Origin: Amblyomma americanum | Lineage: Eukaryota > Arthropoda > Arachnida > Ixodida > Ixodidae | DNA: 64,000 nucleotides | NCBI RefSeq assembly: GCF_052857255.1 | Contig: NC_135497.1 | Span: forward strand, 117,000,241-117,064,240 | Direction of reading: 5' to 3' | Shown: piece after piece, positions 32,991-43,119 of the stretch | How positions within the stretch are numbered: the first letter of the stretch is position 1 | Layout of the letters: the number at the start of each line of letters is the position of its first letter | Notes under the pieces: model-generated | What the model saw: only the letters and a program-made list of their open reading frames with translations | Databases searched by the model: none | Told to the model about the DNA's origin: nothing | Program-made: the position numbers and the translations under genes

Positions 32991-34260
32991 GAAATTTCCA
33001 TAGGAGATTACGAGAAAATATTAGCGTCAAGCGTGAATTTTGGAAAACGTCTGGCTCAAGGAGCGCTCGCCACCGTCAGATCTACACATCTCGTGAGTTG
33101 TGGCCGGGTTTCATCCCCGAGACGGGGCCCGGAGCCCCGCCAGGAGGACTTGCGGTCGCTGCTTCGTGTACGGCTCACTTGTTATGCCCGCGTCCTCCCA
33201 ATGAAAGGTCGTCGCGTAGGTCCTCCCAAACAATCGGGACGAGTCAGTTGAGCCAGCAAGGGTGGCGGTTCTTTCGAACGCTTGCTTCGATGTCAGCCTC
33301 GCAAGCCAGTCAGTTTTGGCCGCAAAGACGAAAAGTTTAGTGTGCGCAAGATTTTACTTACCATTTGTTTTATTCGTTTCTCAGATTCGTAGACGCAAGA
33401 AATAACGTTTCTGTTGACACGCTAGTGATTTTAGTACCGTCGGTATGAGAAGTAACGAGAAAAAGGTTTGCCAGTGAATGTTTCGCTATATCGTGCAGTA
33501 AATAGGGGTTCTGTTTTCTTAAATTGACGTTCGTGCTAACAAGAGATTGCATGTAGCTTGAATTTTTCTTTTAGTTACCACAGAATAAAAAAAACGATTG
33601 TGGAGAAAAAGAATGTGAGCCTGTTGGAAGTGAGTCTCATTGTCGCCATTGTTATGCTTTAGGAGTGACAGCGACTGGGAGAAAATCATGACACGTTGGA
33701 CAACTTGTTGCAGCCTGCAATATTTGAAGTTTTGAAAAAAAATATAAATTTAGCGAAATTTTCCTGTTATATAACTACTTAAAAGTAGTTTTTACAGAAG
33801 GGTTTTTATTAAACGGGAAAGCTTATTCGAGGTAAGGCCGTCCAAAGCTTATCGGGGACCTCCACCGCCCAGCAATGCTTTCAGAAGCCAGCGCGTTCGG
33901 CTCAGCCTTGCTGCCAGCATCATTTAGCCGACGGATATCTTGAGTGTGATGCCAGGCAGTGCACGGGCAGCCTTCTGCGATTCGCACCAGTTGTGATCAG
34001 TGCAGTATTCGCAAGCGCGGCGATGCCCGGTTTTCACTATTATTTCGCCGTTCTCAAATGCGTTAGTAATAGACTGTCCTTTATAGTGGAAGTAGTCATT
34101 ATGCTGTGACGCGGCACAAGCTGGATACGGTGTAGTTCAGAAGCGACAGCTACGTGCCCTTCATTAGCGCAGGTTGCCAACAGTTTCTAAATCGCTGTCG
34201 CTGGAAATTACTCTACAGTGGGGTCTGTCATGAAATACGTCATAAAAAAACATTAATCTT

Positions 34261-34814
34261 TCAGAGCGCTTTTAGGTGGGCAGAGCAAGAGCTCACCTGA
34301 GCGTCGGAGACTTGTTCGTGCACCTCCACGATGGACCAGAAACTCAGCAGCGTTTGTGGGCGACCAAGAGTAAATAAACGCTGCCAAACTCGCAGCGGGG
34401 TCTGCAGGAACACTATAACAGTCACGTGGTCGTCGGCAGTTATGTGGTGCCCGCTGATCATAACGATTATGGGGAGTGGAAACCGAGTTCCACGCAGGTC
34501 GCACAGGAGCGTCCGAAGCACCCGTGGGCAGTGAGCGTGTTGGTAGCTGCTAACCGGAAACCAATGACGCTTCACCGACGAGCTCATGTGTATGAAAGTA
34601 CAGCGTTCATGTCAGTATTGGGAATGTAACAGGGCCTGCGCAGCACATTTCTTGAGGAGGACATGCGCAAGTAAGACCAGGAATTTGAAGGAATTATGAA
34701 GGAGTTCTTGCACATTCGAGGATATTTATTACACATTATCATTATTAGGTATGCTTCGGATGTTGCTTTTGTTCTCCCTGTTTTCAACGACGCCAATTTC
34801 CTTAGCATCCGCAT
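34261..34814 (-). pseudogene. Frameshifted counterpart of the 163-codon ORF of A
   Basis: Encodes the same peptide as 21735-22226 but in two overlapping frames, 34584-34814 (ending after PNTDMNAVLSYT) and 34261-34587. One frameshift near 34590-34620 separates them. Function unknown. Confidence 0.22.
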
Positions 34815-35106
34815 TTTTCTTTAAAAATGTTCACACTGAACTTTTTTCTGACCTCTCTGGCAGCTTTTCAATAGGACTGCCAATTGTTGTCGACAAGAGT
34901 CCATAGAATGAGGAGGGGGCAAAACTAGGCTGTGGCCTAGTTAAATTTTTCGGCGAGAGCCGTCGTCTCTTTCCCCTTTTCTTCTCTCTCCTTCTTCGTA
35001 TTTCCCTTCTTTCCATTTCTATCTCCACGATGGCCTCCCTACATTTGTCCTCTTCTTGTTTTCACGTCTAGGCTAAGTATATTACCTCTGACCATTGTGC
35101 AATGTA

Positions 35107-35332
35107 CGCCATCGGGGGCAAAAGTAACAGATCCTCCTCCCTCCTCCAAGTTCCGATCCTTGCCACTCTGCGTGGCGGCTCCACCTGGCAAATGTCTTCT
35201 GGTGACCATACCGGCGCAGTGGGCCTGTTTCGAAACCAGAAGTACTTTGTCAGATGGCGCCCCGACGCAGAGCTGCACGGGCCGGAGCTTGGAGGGGGGG
35301 GGGGGGGTGTCTCTTAGTTCTGCCTCCAATGG
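35107..35332. repeat. ~220-bp imperfect palindrome, duplicon B copy
   Basis: Same inverted structure as 22531-22752, about 97% identical to it by eye. It includes the G-run at the right arm. Confidence 0.75.
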
Positions 35333-35435
35333 CACGCTTATAAAGTCAAATGCGTGCCCTTCACTGAAATTCAGAGATTTAATGCTAGATTTGTAGGTGC
35401 CAAAGCTACATCAGGGCTACAAGTAATACCGCAGT

Positions 35436-35515
35436 TCATCATCATCATCAGCCTAACTAACTCCATCGAAGGGCACAGACCTCTTCCATATAACTTTTAT
35501 TATCATCGTCCTCAA
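35436..35515 (-). mobile_element. RTE-type LINE 3' end remnant (duplicon B)
   Basis: Counterpart of 22858-22935: TCATCATCATCATCAGCCTAACTAACTCCATCGAAGGGCACAGACCTCTTCC. Confidence 0.8.
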
Positions 35516-35921
35516 TGTGCGAGACCTTTAAAATGACCGACAGATCAGCTTACTGTCAGCTATTTCCGTAGTTGAGGAGTTCAAAATAATTTCAACAATC
35601 TAGGTTTCTTAACGAGCGTCAAAATCTCGACAGTTTATCTCCACCGGTATATAACTGTTCAGCCGGCATCCAACCTGCGAACTCGCGCTCAGCAGCCGAG
35701 CGCCGTAGCCACTGAACCGCAACAGCCGGCAAGCTCAAACTACCGACGAGAAAGATAACGGGAGCTCGCGCACCACGCGGCACCTCGAACCGCTTTCAGC
35801 GCAAGCCAACGAACCAACGTGCCACGCCAGTTCGGAATTGTCTGTGACCGCAAGGCATACGTCTCAGCTGACTACAGCGACCAAAGTCGCCCCAGGCTAT
35901 CTCCCCTTCTAAGACAACGGG

Positions 35922-37067
35922 ATGACCCCTCACCATGCGGTTCGATGGGAACCGGCGACGCCAGAAGCCTTCCCAGAGCCCTGCGTCGCCGCATCGCACT
36001 GCCACAGAGCCCTCGTCGCAGTTGGTTTCTGCGCCGGAGCCCAGGGTTGCGCGCCCAGGGGGAGAGTGCGTGTTCTGCTGGAGGTTGCTGCCGTGCGCTC
36101 TTCGACGGTGCGCCACCCTAAAAAGAATAAGGATCATCAACCGTGGTCGACCTGGAGACACTTCCTTGCGCGCAATGGGCGCTCGCCAGAGGGCCAGTGG
36201 TTGGACGCCTGCGACAGGAGGGGCGCCCTGATTTCAGAGGTAAGATGCGTTCCTATTCTATCCGGTGCTTGAAAAAGCCTCCTTTTGTTCGTCCAGATTC
36301 TGAAAAGCTTCTGCGCTGCTGCCCAGGAGACCCAGCCCTGTGCTATGCTCTACCATATCAAATTGCCATTTCCTGAGGGTACAGAAGGAAGCACTGGTCA
36401 GCCCGACCATCTGTTCGTGACTGGAGCCGAAGCCGAACACCGCGTAACCTTGGTACACGCCCGGCGCCTAACGGTGCTCGTTGTATGCGGCCTGTACCGT
36501 CGTGGTTGCGAGGCCGACCCCACCGTGCTCCTGGTTCTCGACCACGCTGCAAGTCCATTCCCCACAATTGCGACAAACCTTATCCTGGATGTGCCTGGCG
36601 CACTTGCATCATGCGTCTTCAACACCATAGATGACGCAGAGCTCGCTGTACTGCAGGAAGATCTCGCCCAGGATGCTACTCACGTCATCTGTCCCTCGGC
36701 AGACCCCGTTGTGCGCACAGCACCAGCGCTTGCGTGCCGTGCCCTACACCCCACCATTGATGCGGAAGAACTCGCCATCCTGACTCAAGATCTAGCCCAG
36801 GATGCTGCTGGAGTCTTCCTTTCGCACAGCGGTCCTGTTGATGCGTCTTGCGTTCTTGAGCCGCCTGCCCTCCCTTACGCCAGACAAGACAAGGAAGAAC
36901 TTCTGCACCAGCGGCTGGCTCCCAGCCAGACTGCCACTAGTCTCCCTCGCCTTCTGATGAAACCCCGCTGGAGGTGCCTGTGCTGCTCACCTGGCTTCCT
37001 TGTGCTCCAGGAGGAGCTGGAGAAACACACGCAGGAAGCCGTGCAGCACACCATCAAGTGCGCTTAG
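35922..37067 (+). pseudogene. Broken copy B of the four-copy family
   Basis: Starts at the family ATG and is very similar to copy A. Codon 117 is TGG (Trp) in A but TGA here (36270-36272), splitting the frame; the same frame then stays open from 36285. Near 36823-36850 B has one base more than A, C and D (60 against 59 bases between two shared words). The C-terminus therefore reads in another frame and ends at 37067 instead of at the family stop. That alternative frame (..LQEELEKHTQEA..) is also open in copy C past its stop, so the original C-terminus is not certain. Confidence 0.65.
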
Positions 37068-37715
37068 AGCCAGCGGGAGACGTTGGGGCGACAGGGCGGC
37101 TACAGCAGGATGTCTTGCAGCAGGAGATGGTGGGGCAGAAGCTTGCCTCATCTTCGTTGTAGTGGCAAGAGACGGTCTGAGAAGAGGGTGACTGAGCAGC
37201 GGTCCCCAGTTGTGAGATGCCTCTCAAAAATGCAGACATCCTCACTTTGTCTGGGCACGTTAGTCGCTCTCCATGCCCTCCACTTCCGTATCCTGAAGGC
37301 CAAGTGTCGAGATAAGAACCCTGGAGGAACATTGTAGAATACTTGAAGATAATGTGGCCTCATGCATGAGGCTCTATTGTTAAATCTTTATCATCGGCAA
37401 ACTGCTGTTACGTTCAATTTTGTGAAGTAGCGGGCGCATTGACGCCGACTGGTAAATATAACGACAAACATTAAAATCCTGATGTGCTCACTGCTCGTTG
37501 AAATGGTTTAGTCTCCACTGGGTGTAATCTCTTGTCCGTACATTTCTCAGCAGGAACTGCCAAACTCGGGGACGTGTTCTGGTAAAAAAAAAAAAAAAAA
37601 ACCCGAGCCCTAGTGAATTTTGCGTCCAGAATTATCACAACGAAGCAGAGGGTGTTTCTACGGGCAGAAGAGTGCAAAATCCGCGCTCCAAGATGCGGTT
37701 TGGCGTATGTACTAG

Positions 37716-38066
37716 TTGACATTGAGTACCGCAAAACTTTTTGCACGTGAAGCCGGTTGCATAGGACTCTGCCTGCCCATGCTGGCACTACCCGCTGATG
37801 CGGGGAACATTTTTGTGGGCTTTGAAGGCACACTTGCAGTTCTGCGTAAATACTGCAAAGAAGATACTTCCAGCCGTGAAAAGATTTTGATTGCGTTTGA
37901 TAAGTACTTAAAGCGCAGTTCTATCACTGAGTGTAATAAAGTGGTTGACCAGATCCAGTCCAGTCTAACCCGCATTCGATTAGTCCTGTGCTCTCTCTCT
38001 CTCTCCCTTATTGGTCTGGGGTGTAGCAACGGACGCATTATCATGCAAATGCTCCTGTTCCCCTAG
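37716..38066 (+). CDS. Exon-like ORF downstream of copy B, unknown
   Basis: The open frame covers the same peptide as 25161-25421 and continues about 30 residues further (..VDQIQSSLTRIRLVLC). Core motifs are LPADAGNIFVGFEGT and EDTSSREKILIAFDKYL. No ATG is found at the 5' end of the open stretch; the frame begins at a TTG, so if it is real it may start at a splice acceptor. Not recognised. Confidence 0.35.
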   Translation: MTLSTAKLFAREAGCIGLCLPMLALPADAGNIFVGFEGTLAVLRKYCKEDTSSREKILIAFDKYLKRSSITECNKVVDQIQSSLTRIRLVLCSLSLSLIGLGCSNGRIIMQMLLFP

Positions 38067-38288
38067 ACAGGCTGAAAATCGCAGGATATTCAGCGAGTTT
38101 TAGTTCATAGCTGAGTTTTGCCACAGTCAGCTTAGTTGCAACTACTGCTTTACATGAAAAACTTGCGTGAGGAGCCGCCTTTGCTGTGAACGGTTGCACG
38201 CAGCATTGCTAAAGTGACTGAAGTAGTTTTGATTCACAATCACTGGTGGGCAGTCGCACGGTCAGCGCTTCACTGTAATCGTGTGGAA

Positions 38289-39336
38289 CTTTTTTTTCCA
38301 TCTTCATCATTTTATTTTATAAAACGAATTCATCAAAACTTCATTGGACCCATAGCCAGCTCGGCTAGTGAAAAGTCCAAGTACATAACATTCACTAAAG
38401 AATGGCAGACATTCAAAATACATGTACAAAAAGACGTGAGATGCTACAATAGTGGCATTGCAAATATGTTAAGCACATACATATTCTGAAAAACAAGAAA
38501 AAATAGGTTTATCAATGTACAAAACCAAGCACAAACGCATTCAGTCCCACAGCTCTGGGCAGACAAGAAAAATGTTTTTCAATAAGGCCGAAAAATTATG
38601 TTTGAGTTTGATGTCATCGGGAATCTCATTCCATATCTGAGCACCATTTTACTCTAATAGCCTTTGACCGTAAGTGTTATGACAAGGCGGTAGGTTAAAT
38701 CTATTATTAGTGGCGGCTCCTGTTTGTCTCCGTGGCGATCTAAACAGTCTAAGAGGAATTAGATCATTAGTTCTTATTACTATGTTTATTATTTGAGCTA
38801 TCTTTAGTTTGTATGCAACTGATACCGGTAATATTCGCAGTTCTTGAAAGAGTGGTCGGCTAGGGTCAATTGTCTTTGCGAAGGTTATGGTACGAACAGC
38901 ACGCTTCTGCAGGCATAAGATTGATTCTAAATACGTTTCATAGGTACCGCCCCATGTCTCTAGGCAGTAACATAAGTGACTATGGAAAAACGCGAAGTAC
39001 AATATGCGTAAAATCGGTGCACGAAAACATTCCCTCGCCCTTAATTAAATATGACAGCCATAAGCTAATTTAGAGCAAACATTCTTAATTTGCTGCTTCC
39101 AATGCATATCCGATTCAAAGACTACACCCAAGTGCTTGGTTTGGGAGACATTAAGCTAATACGTACCGTTTAAGGTTAGAAGTAAGTTATCACAGCTAAT
39201 ATTCTTTTTCCTTGAGTGAAATAAAGTATACTTTGTTTTCTCGGTGTTAAGGGCGAGCCGATTGTTTACGAACCACTGGGAAATTTTACTAAGTTCCTCG
39301 TTAATTTTGCCCTCCAGATCCTCTAATGTAACCAAG
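38289..39336 (-). mobile_element. 5'-truncated LINE inserted in duplicon B
   Basis: Duplicon A reads GTGTGGAACTTTAACGGAGCACCGATATTT across this point. B reads GTGTGGAACTT, then 1.05 kb, then TAACCAAGCATCAATATTT, which marks the insertion directly. On the minus strand the insert encodes the last part of a LINE reverse transcriptase (38649-39002: SHLCYCLETWGGTYETYL, LQKRAVRTITFAKTIDPSRPLF, with thumb sequence up to 39330) and ends in an A-tract at 38289. The pattern fits Jockey/CR1-group LINEs. No long target duplication is visible. Confidence 0.85.
38649..39002 (-). pseudogene. LINE reverse transcriptase C-terminal fragment
   Basis: A 117-codon piece of the post-RT region: YFAFFHSHLCYCLETWG, a motif typical of the C-terminal part of CR1/Jockey-group pol proteins, then KRAVRTI, ELRILPVSVAYKLKIAQI and a final NNRFNLPP segment. 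Upstream coding continues, interrupted, towards 39330 (..FVNNRLALN..KTK..). The catalytic palm is missing, so it is inactive. Confidence 0.8.
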
Positions 39337-39490
39337 CATCAATATTTACCTGCTTGGGGTGTCTCTAAGCCTTATAGTCTCGCCGTCTAAAATTCCTGCT
39401 CATAGCACTGAAAGCAGGACTGCACTGCATCTCGCAGTGCACCCTAAATATTTCTAGGGCTCCTCTCGGGATAAGGCGCGACGCCGGCCC

Positions 39491-40211
39491 CACATGTGCG
39501 GCAGCACTGTGGTGGTTGAACAACGTGCAAATTCTTTCCGCCGTCGTCGCGTATTGTTTACCTCGCGAGCGCCCCAGATGTTTCAGTTATGTTCTCATAT
39601 AAGAACTCAACAACGAATGCCTCGTGACAGGAGCAGCGTATGCTGCACTCGAAACGCAGCGTCAGTCTGTTCTTCGTTTTTTTTTTCCTTTGTAATCTGC
39701 GTAGTTGTTGTTAGCCTATGAAAAGATGGCACATACCCACACTCAGGGATCGGCCAAGAATCGGGTGGCTATTCACCTGTACCCAGTTAATAAAAAAGAA
39801 AAGCACCTTTTCGTCTTCGTTTTTGTACGCGTGCATGCACCACTCAGCATGCAAACTTCGTATTTTTCATTTTCGTGGTAACTGTTGTCGTTCAAAGCTT
39901 TTGTTTGCAAAGTGACAGAGCGCTAAACTAGTGATCCTTGCCATACAGCTGCCAGCACGCATGAATACAGCACAAGAGCGCTGTGATCATTACTTATCTC
40001 CTATTTAGCTTACACTGATTGATTGGCAGGCAAAATTCTCTTCATTAACTTCCGCTCAAGTGTAAGCATTGTATGCAGAACCGAATACGCGTGCTTCAAA
40101 ATTTCACTTTATTTTTGTCCTGAGTTACGGTGTCTCTATAGAGTGCTCGGGTATTTCTGGCTAACAGCTAAGGTAACATTTATGCAAATTTCTCGATTTT
40201 GTAATATATAT
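39491..40211 (-). mobile_element. Spacer with an antisense I-clade LINE tail (39705-39800)
   Basis: At 39705-39800, GTTGTTGTTAGCCTATGAAAAGATGGCACATACCCACACTCAGGGATCGGCC..GGGTGGCTATTCACCTGTACCCAGTTAATAAAAAAG is the close reverse complement of 40590-40660 plus 41625-41660. It is therefore a truncated copy of the same I-clade LINE 3' end in the opposite orientation. The rest of this stretch holds no recognisable gene. Confidence 0.7.
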
Positions 40212-40270
40212 TGCCGCCAGGTGTCCCCGGACGGCGCCTTGAGGACATAGAAATGAGACGCGCGTGCCCT
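40212..40270 (+). repeat. Gypsy-1 5' LTR, left piece
   Basis: TGCCGCCAGGTGTCCCCGGACGGCGCCTTGAGGACATAGAAATGAGACGCGCGTGCCCT matches the first 59 bases of the LTR at 53563 with only a few differences. It breaks off where LINE sequence begins. Confidence 0.85.
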
Positions 40271-40650
40271 CTCACTGAGAAAAAGGTTGCTGGAGGAGCC
40301 CTTGCAGCATCTTGGCCTTAGTTTGAGCAGCCCGCTCTTGCTATCATTTGGCGCCACCACATATGGGTTCAGCCACAGATCTGTTTGTACCGCTGTTCTA
40401 AATTTCCTGATAGAATCTCACCGTCTGCTTTGCTAAGTGTTCCAAACTTTTCTTTTCAATCAATTATTACATTTTGACTTAATCATTATTATTTATTCCC
40501 TCTCTTTATTATTATTCTTATAATTTTGAAATCAAAACTCTCATCCCTTTTCTGTTCATGACGAAGAATTCACCGGTGTTGCGCTCCCATGTGCTTTTCC
40601 TTTTTATTAACTGCGTTCAGGTGAATAGCCACCCGATTCTTGGCCGATCC

Positions 40651-40661
40651 CCCAGTGTGGG

Positions 40662-40662
<1 letters not shown>
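40651..40662. repeat. 12-bp target-site duplication of the RTE, left
   Basis: CCCAGTGTGGGT here recurs at 41616-41627, immediately outside the RTE copy. Confidence 0.85.
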
Positions 40663-40693
<31 letters not shown>

Positions 40694-41615
40694 GTCATCA
40701 TCATCATCAGCAGCAGCAACAGCAGCCTTACTACACCCACTGCAGGGCAAAGGCCTTTCCCATGTCTCTCCAATTAACCCTATCCTTTGCCAGCTGCATC
40801 CACCCTTTGCCTGCAAACTTCTTAATCTCATCCGCCCACCTAACCTTCTGCCGCCCCCTGCTACGCTTACTTTCTCTTGGAATCCACTCCGTTACCCTTA
40901 AGGACCAGCGGTTATCTTGCCTTCGCATTACATGCCCTGCCCAAGCCCATTTCTTTCTCTTGATTTCGACTAGGATGTCATTAACCCGTGTTTGTTCCCT
41001 CACCCATTCTGCCCGCTTCCGATCTCTTAACGTTACACCTACCATTTTTCTTTCCATGGCACGCTGCGTTGTCCTTAACTTAAGCTGAACTCTTTTCGTT
41101 AGCCTCCACGTTTCTGCCCCGTAGGTGAGTACCGATAAGATTATGCTGTTGTACACTTTCCTCTTGAGGGAAATTGGTAAAATGCCACTCATGATCTGCG
41201 AGAATTTGCCATATGCACTCCACCCCATGCTTATCCTTCTAGTTATCTCCCTCGCATGATCCGGATCAGCTGTCACTACCTGCCCTAAGTAGACGTATTC
41301 CGTCACAATTTCTAGGCTCTCGCTGCCAATTGTGAACTGTTGTTCCCTTGCTAGGCTGTTGAACATTACCTTGGTTTTCTGTATGTTAATTTTTAGACCC
41401 ATCGATCTGCTCTGCCTGTCTAACTCATTGATCATGATTTGCAGTTCACCTCCTGAATGACTCAGCAAGGCAATGTCATCAACAAATCGAAGATTATTTA
41501 GGTATTCTTCATTTATTCTTATTCCCAACTGTTCCCAATTCAGGCCTCGAAATACCTCCTGTAAACACGTGGTGAACAGCATTGGCGAAATCGTGTCTCG
41601 TGAAATCGTGACATA
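40663..41615 (-). mobile_element. 5'-truncated RTE-type LINE
   Basis: On the minus strand this is the 3' half of an RTE-family LINE ending in a GATGAT microsatellite tail (40663-40713 on plus as CATCATCAT), as is typical of RTE elements. It is flanked by the 12-bp repeat CCCAGTGTGGGT. The 5' break lies at about 41600-41615. The open frame encodes RT from the end of the palm to the C-terminus. Confidence 0.92.
40731..41615 (-). pseudogene. RTE reverse transcriptase, C-terminal part
   Basis: The frame is open (and continues by chance into flanking DNA up to 41777). It holds ISPMLFTTCLQEVF, then NNLRFVDDIALLS, the catalytic box (FVDD here; FADD is usual in this group), then LDRQSRSMGLKINIQKTKVM, YVYLGQVV, SLKRKVYNSIILSVLTYGAETW and AMERKMVGVTLRDRKR. 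It ends with KKWAWAGHVMRR-DNRW and RGRQKVRWADEI, all typical of RTE C-termini. Endonuclease and the N-terminal RT are missing, so it cannot act alone. The intact frame suggests a fairly young insertion. Confidence 0.9.
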
Positions 41616-41627
41616 CCCAGTGTGGGT
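41616..41627. repeat. 12-bp target-site duplication of the RTE, right
   Basis: CCCAGTGTGGGT, identical to 40651-40662. Confidence 0.85.
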
Positions 41628-41802
41628 ATGTGCCATCTTTTGACATGCTAACAACAACAACAACGACCCTGAACTGAAGAGGAGGAAGACGAGGGATTGG
41701 CTAAGTATTGGGCGGCTTTTCCTGTTTTCCTTTTCCCTTTGTGCCTTTGCACCTTTTTTCTTGTGTGGATAACGCACGCGGTGAGTTTCTAAAACTCAGA
41801 AA

Positions 41803-43116
41803 ATGTCTACGCAGTCTCCCGGCCAGGGGAGGTCCCCCTGGTCGGCTTCCCTATCGCCTCATGAGATGCCTCTGGAAGGTTTTCGATGCTCCGGCGTCCG
41901 CAGCATTCCTGTGGCGCTGGTGCCAAAGGATGATGGTTCTATCAAAATTAACAATCCAGGGCCTGTTCGAGCTGCTCTCCAGGCGGCCACTTCCCTTTAT
42001 GAGGCAATTACTGAGGTAAGCAGTTTGGACGTGGCGGGATTCTGTGCCGTTCACTAGACGTGTCGTGCGTAAAGGATCTTCTAAACTGCTCTTCTTTTGG
42101 GTCTCTTTCGGTAAACAGCTTCATTCCGTCTCATCTGGCCTGTACAAAAGGTTTGGTTCGTGGTGTGGACTCTTGCTTGTCTCCAGGTGAGACCCTCGAC
42201 CTTCTCTCTGCTGCGGGTGTTGTTGCTGTGTATCGTTGTAGCCGGGAGGTGAACAATGAGCGGATGCCAACGGAAATGGTTATTGCCACATTTGCGAGTA
42301 CTGCCTGCCCCTCAGAAACAAAAACCTGGCCCTTAATCTTCTGTGTAGATCTCCTTCCGTCTAAGCCATTGCAGTGCAGCAATTGCTGGCGATATGGCCA
42401 TAGTGCTCGCGGCTGCAAGTCCACCTTGCGCTGCTGCAAATGCGGCAATGACCCATCCAGCAAATTTATGTTCTGATCAAAACAAGAAGTGTTGCCTTTG
42501 TGGTCAATCTCAAGCTGAAAATTCCATGGATTGTCCTTTTCGGGATCATGAATTTCAAATTCTAGACATAACCGACCGCAAACGCTGTTCGCGGCGCGAG
42601 GCAATATCAGGGAATTAAAGAGATAGCTCACGGCTATGCAGGTGTGTCAGCCCGTTCAGGAGTGACACTAGATTCGTCTATCTCTCAGGCAATAGTGACT
42701 GCTGTGGAAGCCTCTATGACTAAGATGGTTGACAGGATAGTGTCCACTGTCACAGAATGAATATCTAATGCTCTGGCAACGTAGATTACTCAGGCCGTGC
42801 AAATTGGAATGAATTCTTCCATGTCAGCCCTGCCTTCGTTGATAACTCAACATTCCTTGCCTGAGCAGTCTCAGCCCCAAGAATAAGTTACTGCTGTTTC
42901 TCCACTTCCTCGGTCCACTAATTCAGATAATGCTCAAATTATTCATGATGCAGAGATGGTGGATTCGGATACGCGAACCCTCAAACGCAGAGAATCCCCC
43001 ATGTCTAACCCTTCTCCACATCCTCAGCCGAAATAAAAGAAGCAACAGATTGGCTCTAAGCCAAAAGAAACTATTTTAGGGCAGGCAGTTGCTGCTGCCC
43101 GGATTTCTCAACCATA
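41803..43116 (+). pseudogene. I-clade LINE ORF1 (gag-like), frameshifted
   Basis: Starts MSTQSPGQG at 41803, shifts near 42055 into the frame open from 42060 to 42476, and continues with more breaks to about 43116. Near 42370-42450 it has a knuckle CSNCWRYGHSARGC, followed by a second set (CCKCG.., CCLCG..DCPF). This is the RNA-binding protein of the element, which packages its transcript. Downstream, a Ser/Thr/Gln-rich stretch leads to ORF2. Confidence 0.75.
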
Positions 43117-43119
43117 GGG

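Larger units (their letters stand above)
33047..39490 (+). repeat. Duplicon B (partner of A), with LINE insertion
   Basis: Aligns with 20530-25915 in the same orientation about 12.5 kb away. Relative to A it has gained about 1.05 kb (38289-39336, a LINE) and lost some short stretches, for example at 34300, where A has a G-run and extra bases. Homology resumes after the LINE at CATCAATATTTACCTGCTTGGGGT and ends near AGGGCTCCTCTCGGGATAAGG (39475). Confidence 0.8.
40271..41664 (+). mobile_element. Truncated I-clade LINE copy 1 (3' end), split by RTE
   Basis: Its sequence resembles the 3' end of the long I-clade copy (51090-51250 region: TTTGAGCAGCCC, GGCGCCACCA/GGAGCCACCA, GGGTTCAGCC/GGGTACAGCC, TCTGTTT-x-TACCGC). 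It ends with ATTCTTGGCCGATCCC, [RTE], GTATGTGCCATC and (AAC)n at 41650-41664. Only the 3' non-coding end is present. It inserted in the Gypsy-1 LTR. Confidence 0.75.

Noticed and set aside
40558..41088. Plus-strand ORF with a long histidine run
   Set aside because: The His run is the (CAT)n tail of the antisense RTE element; the frame is the shadow of its reverse transcriptase.
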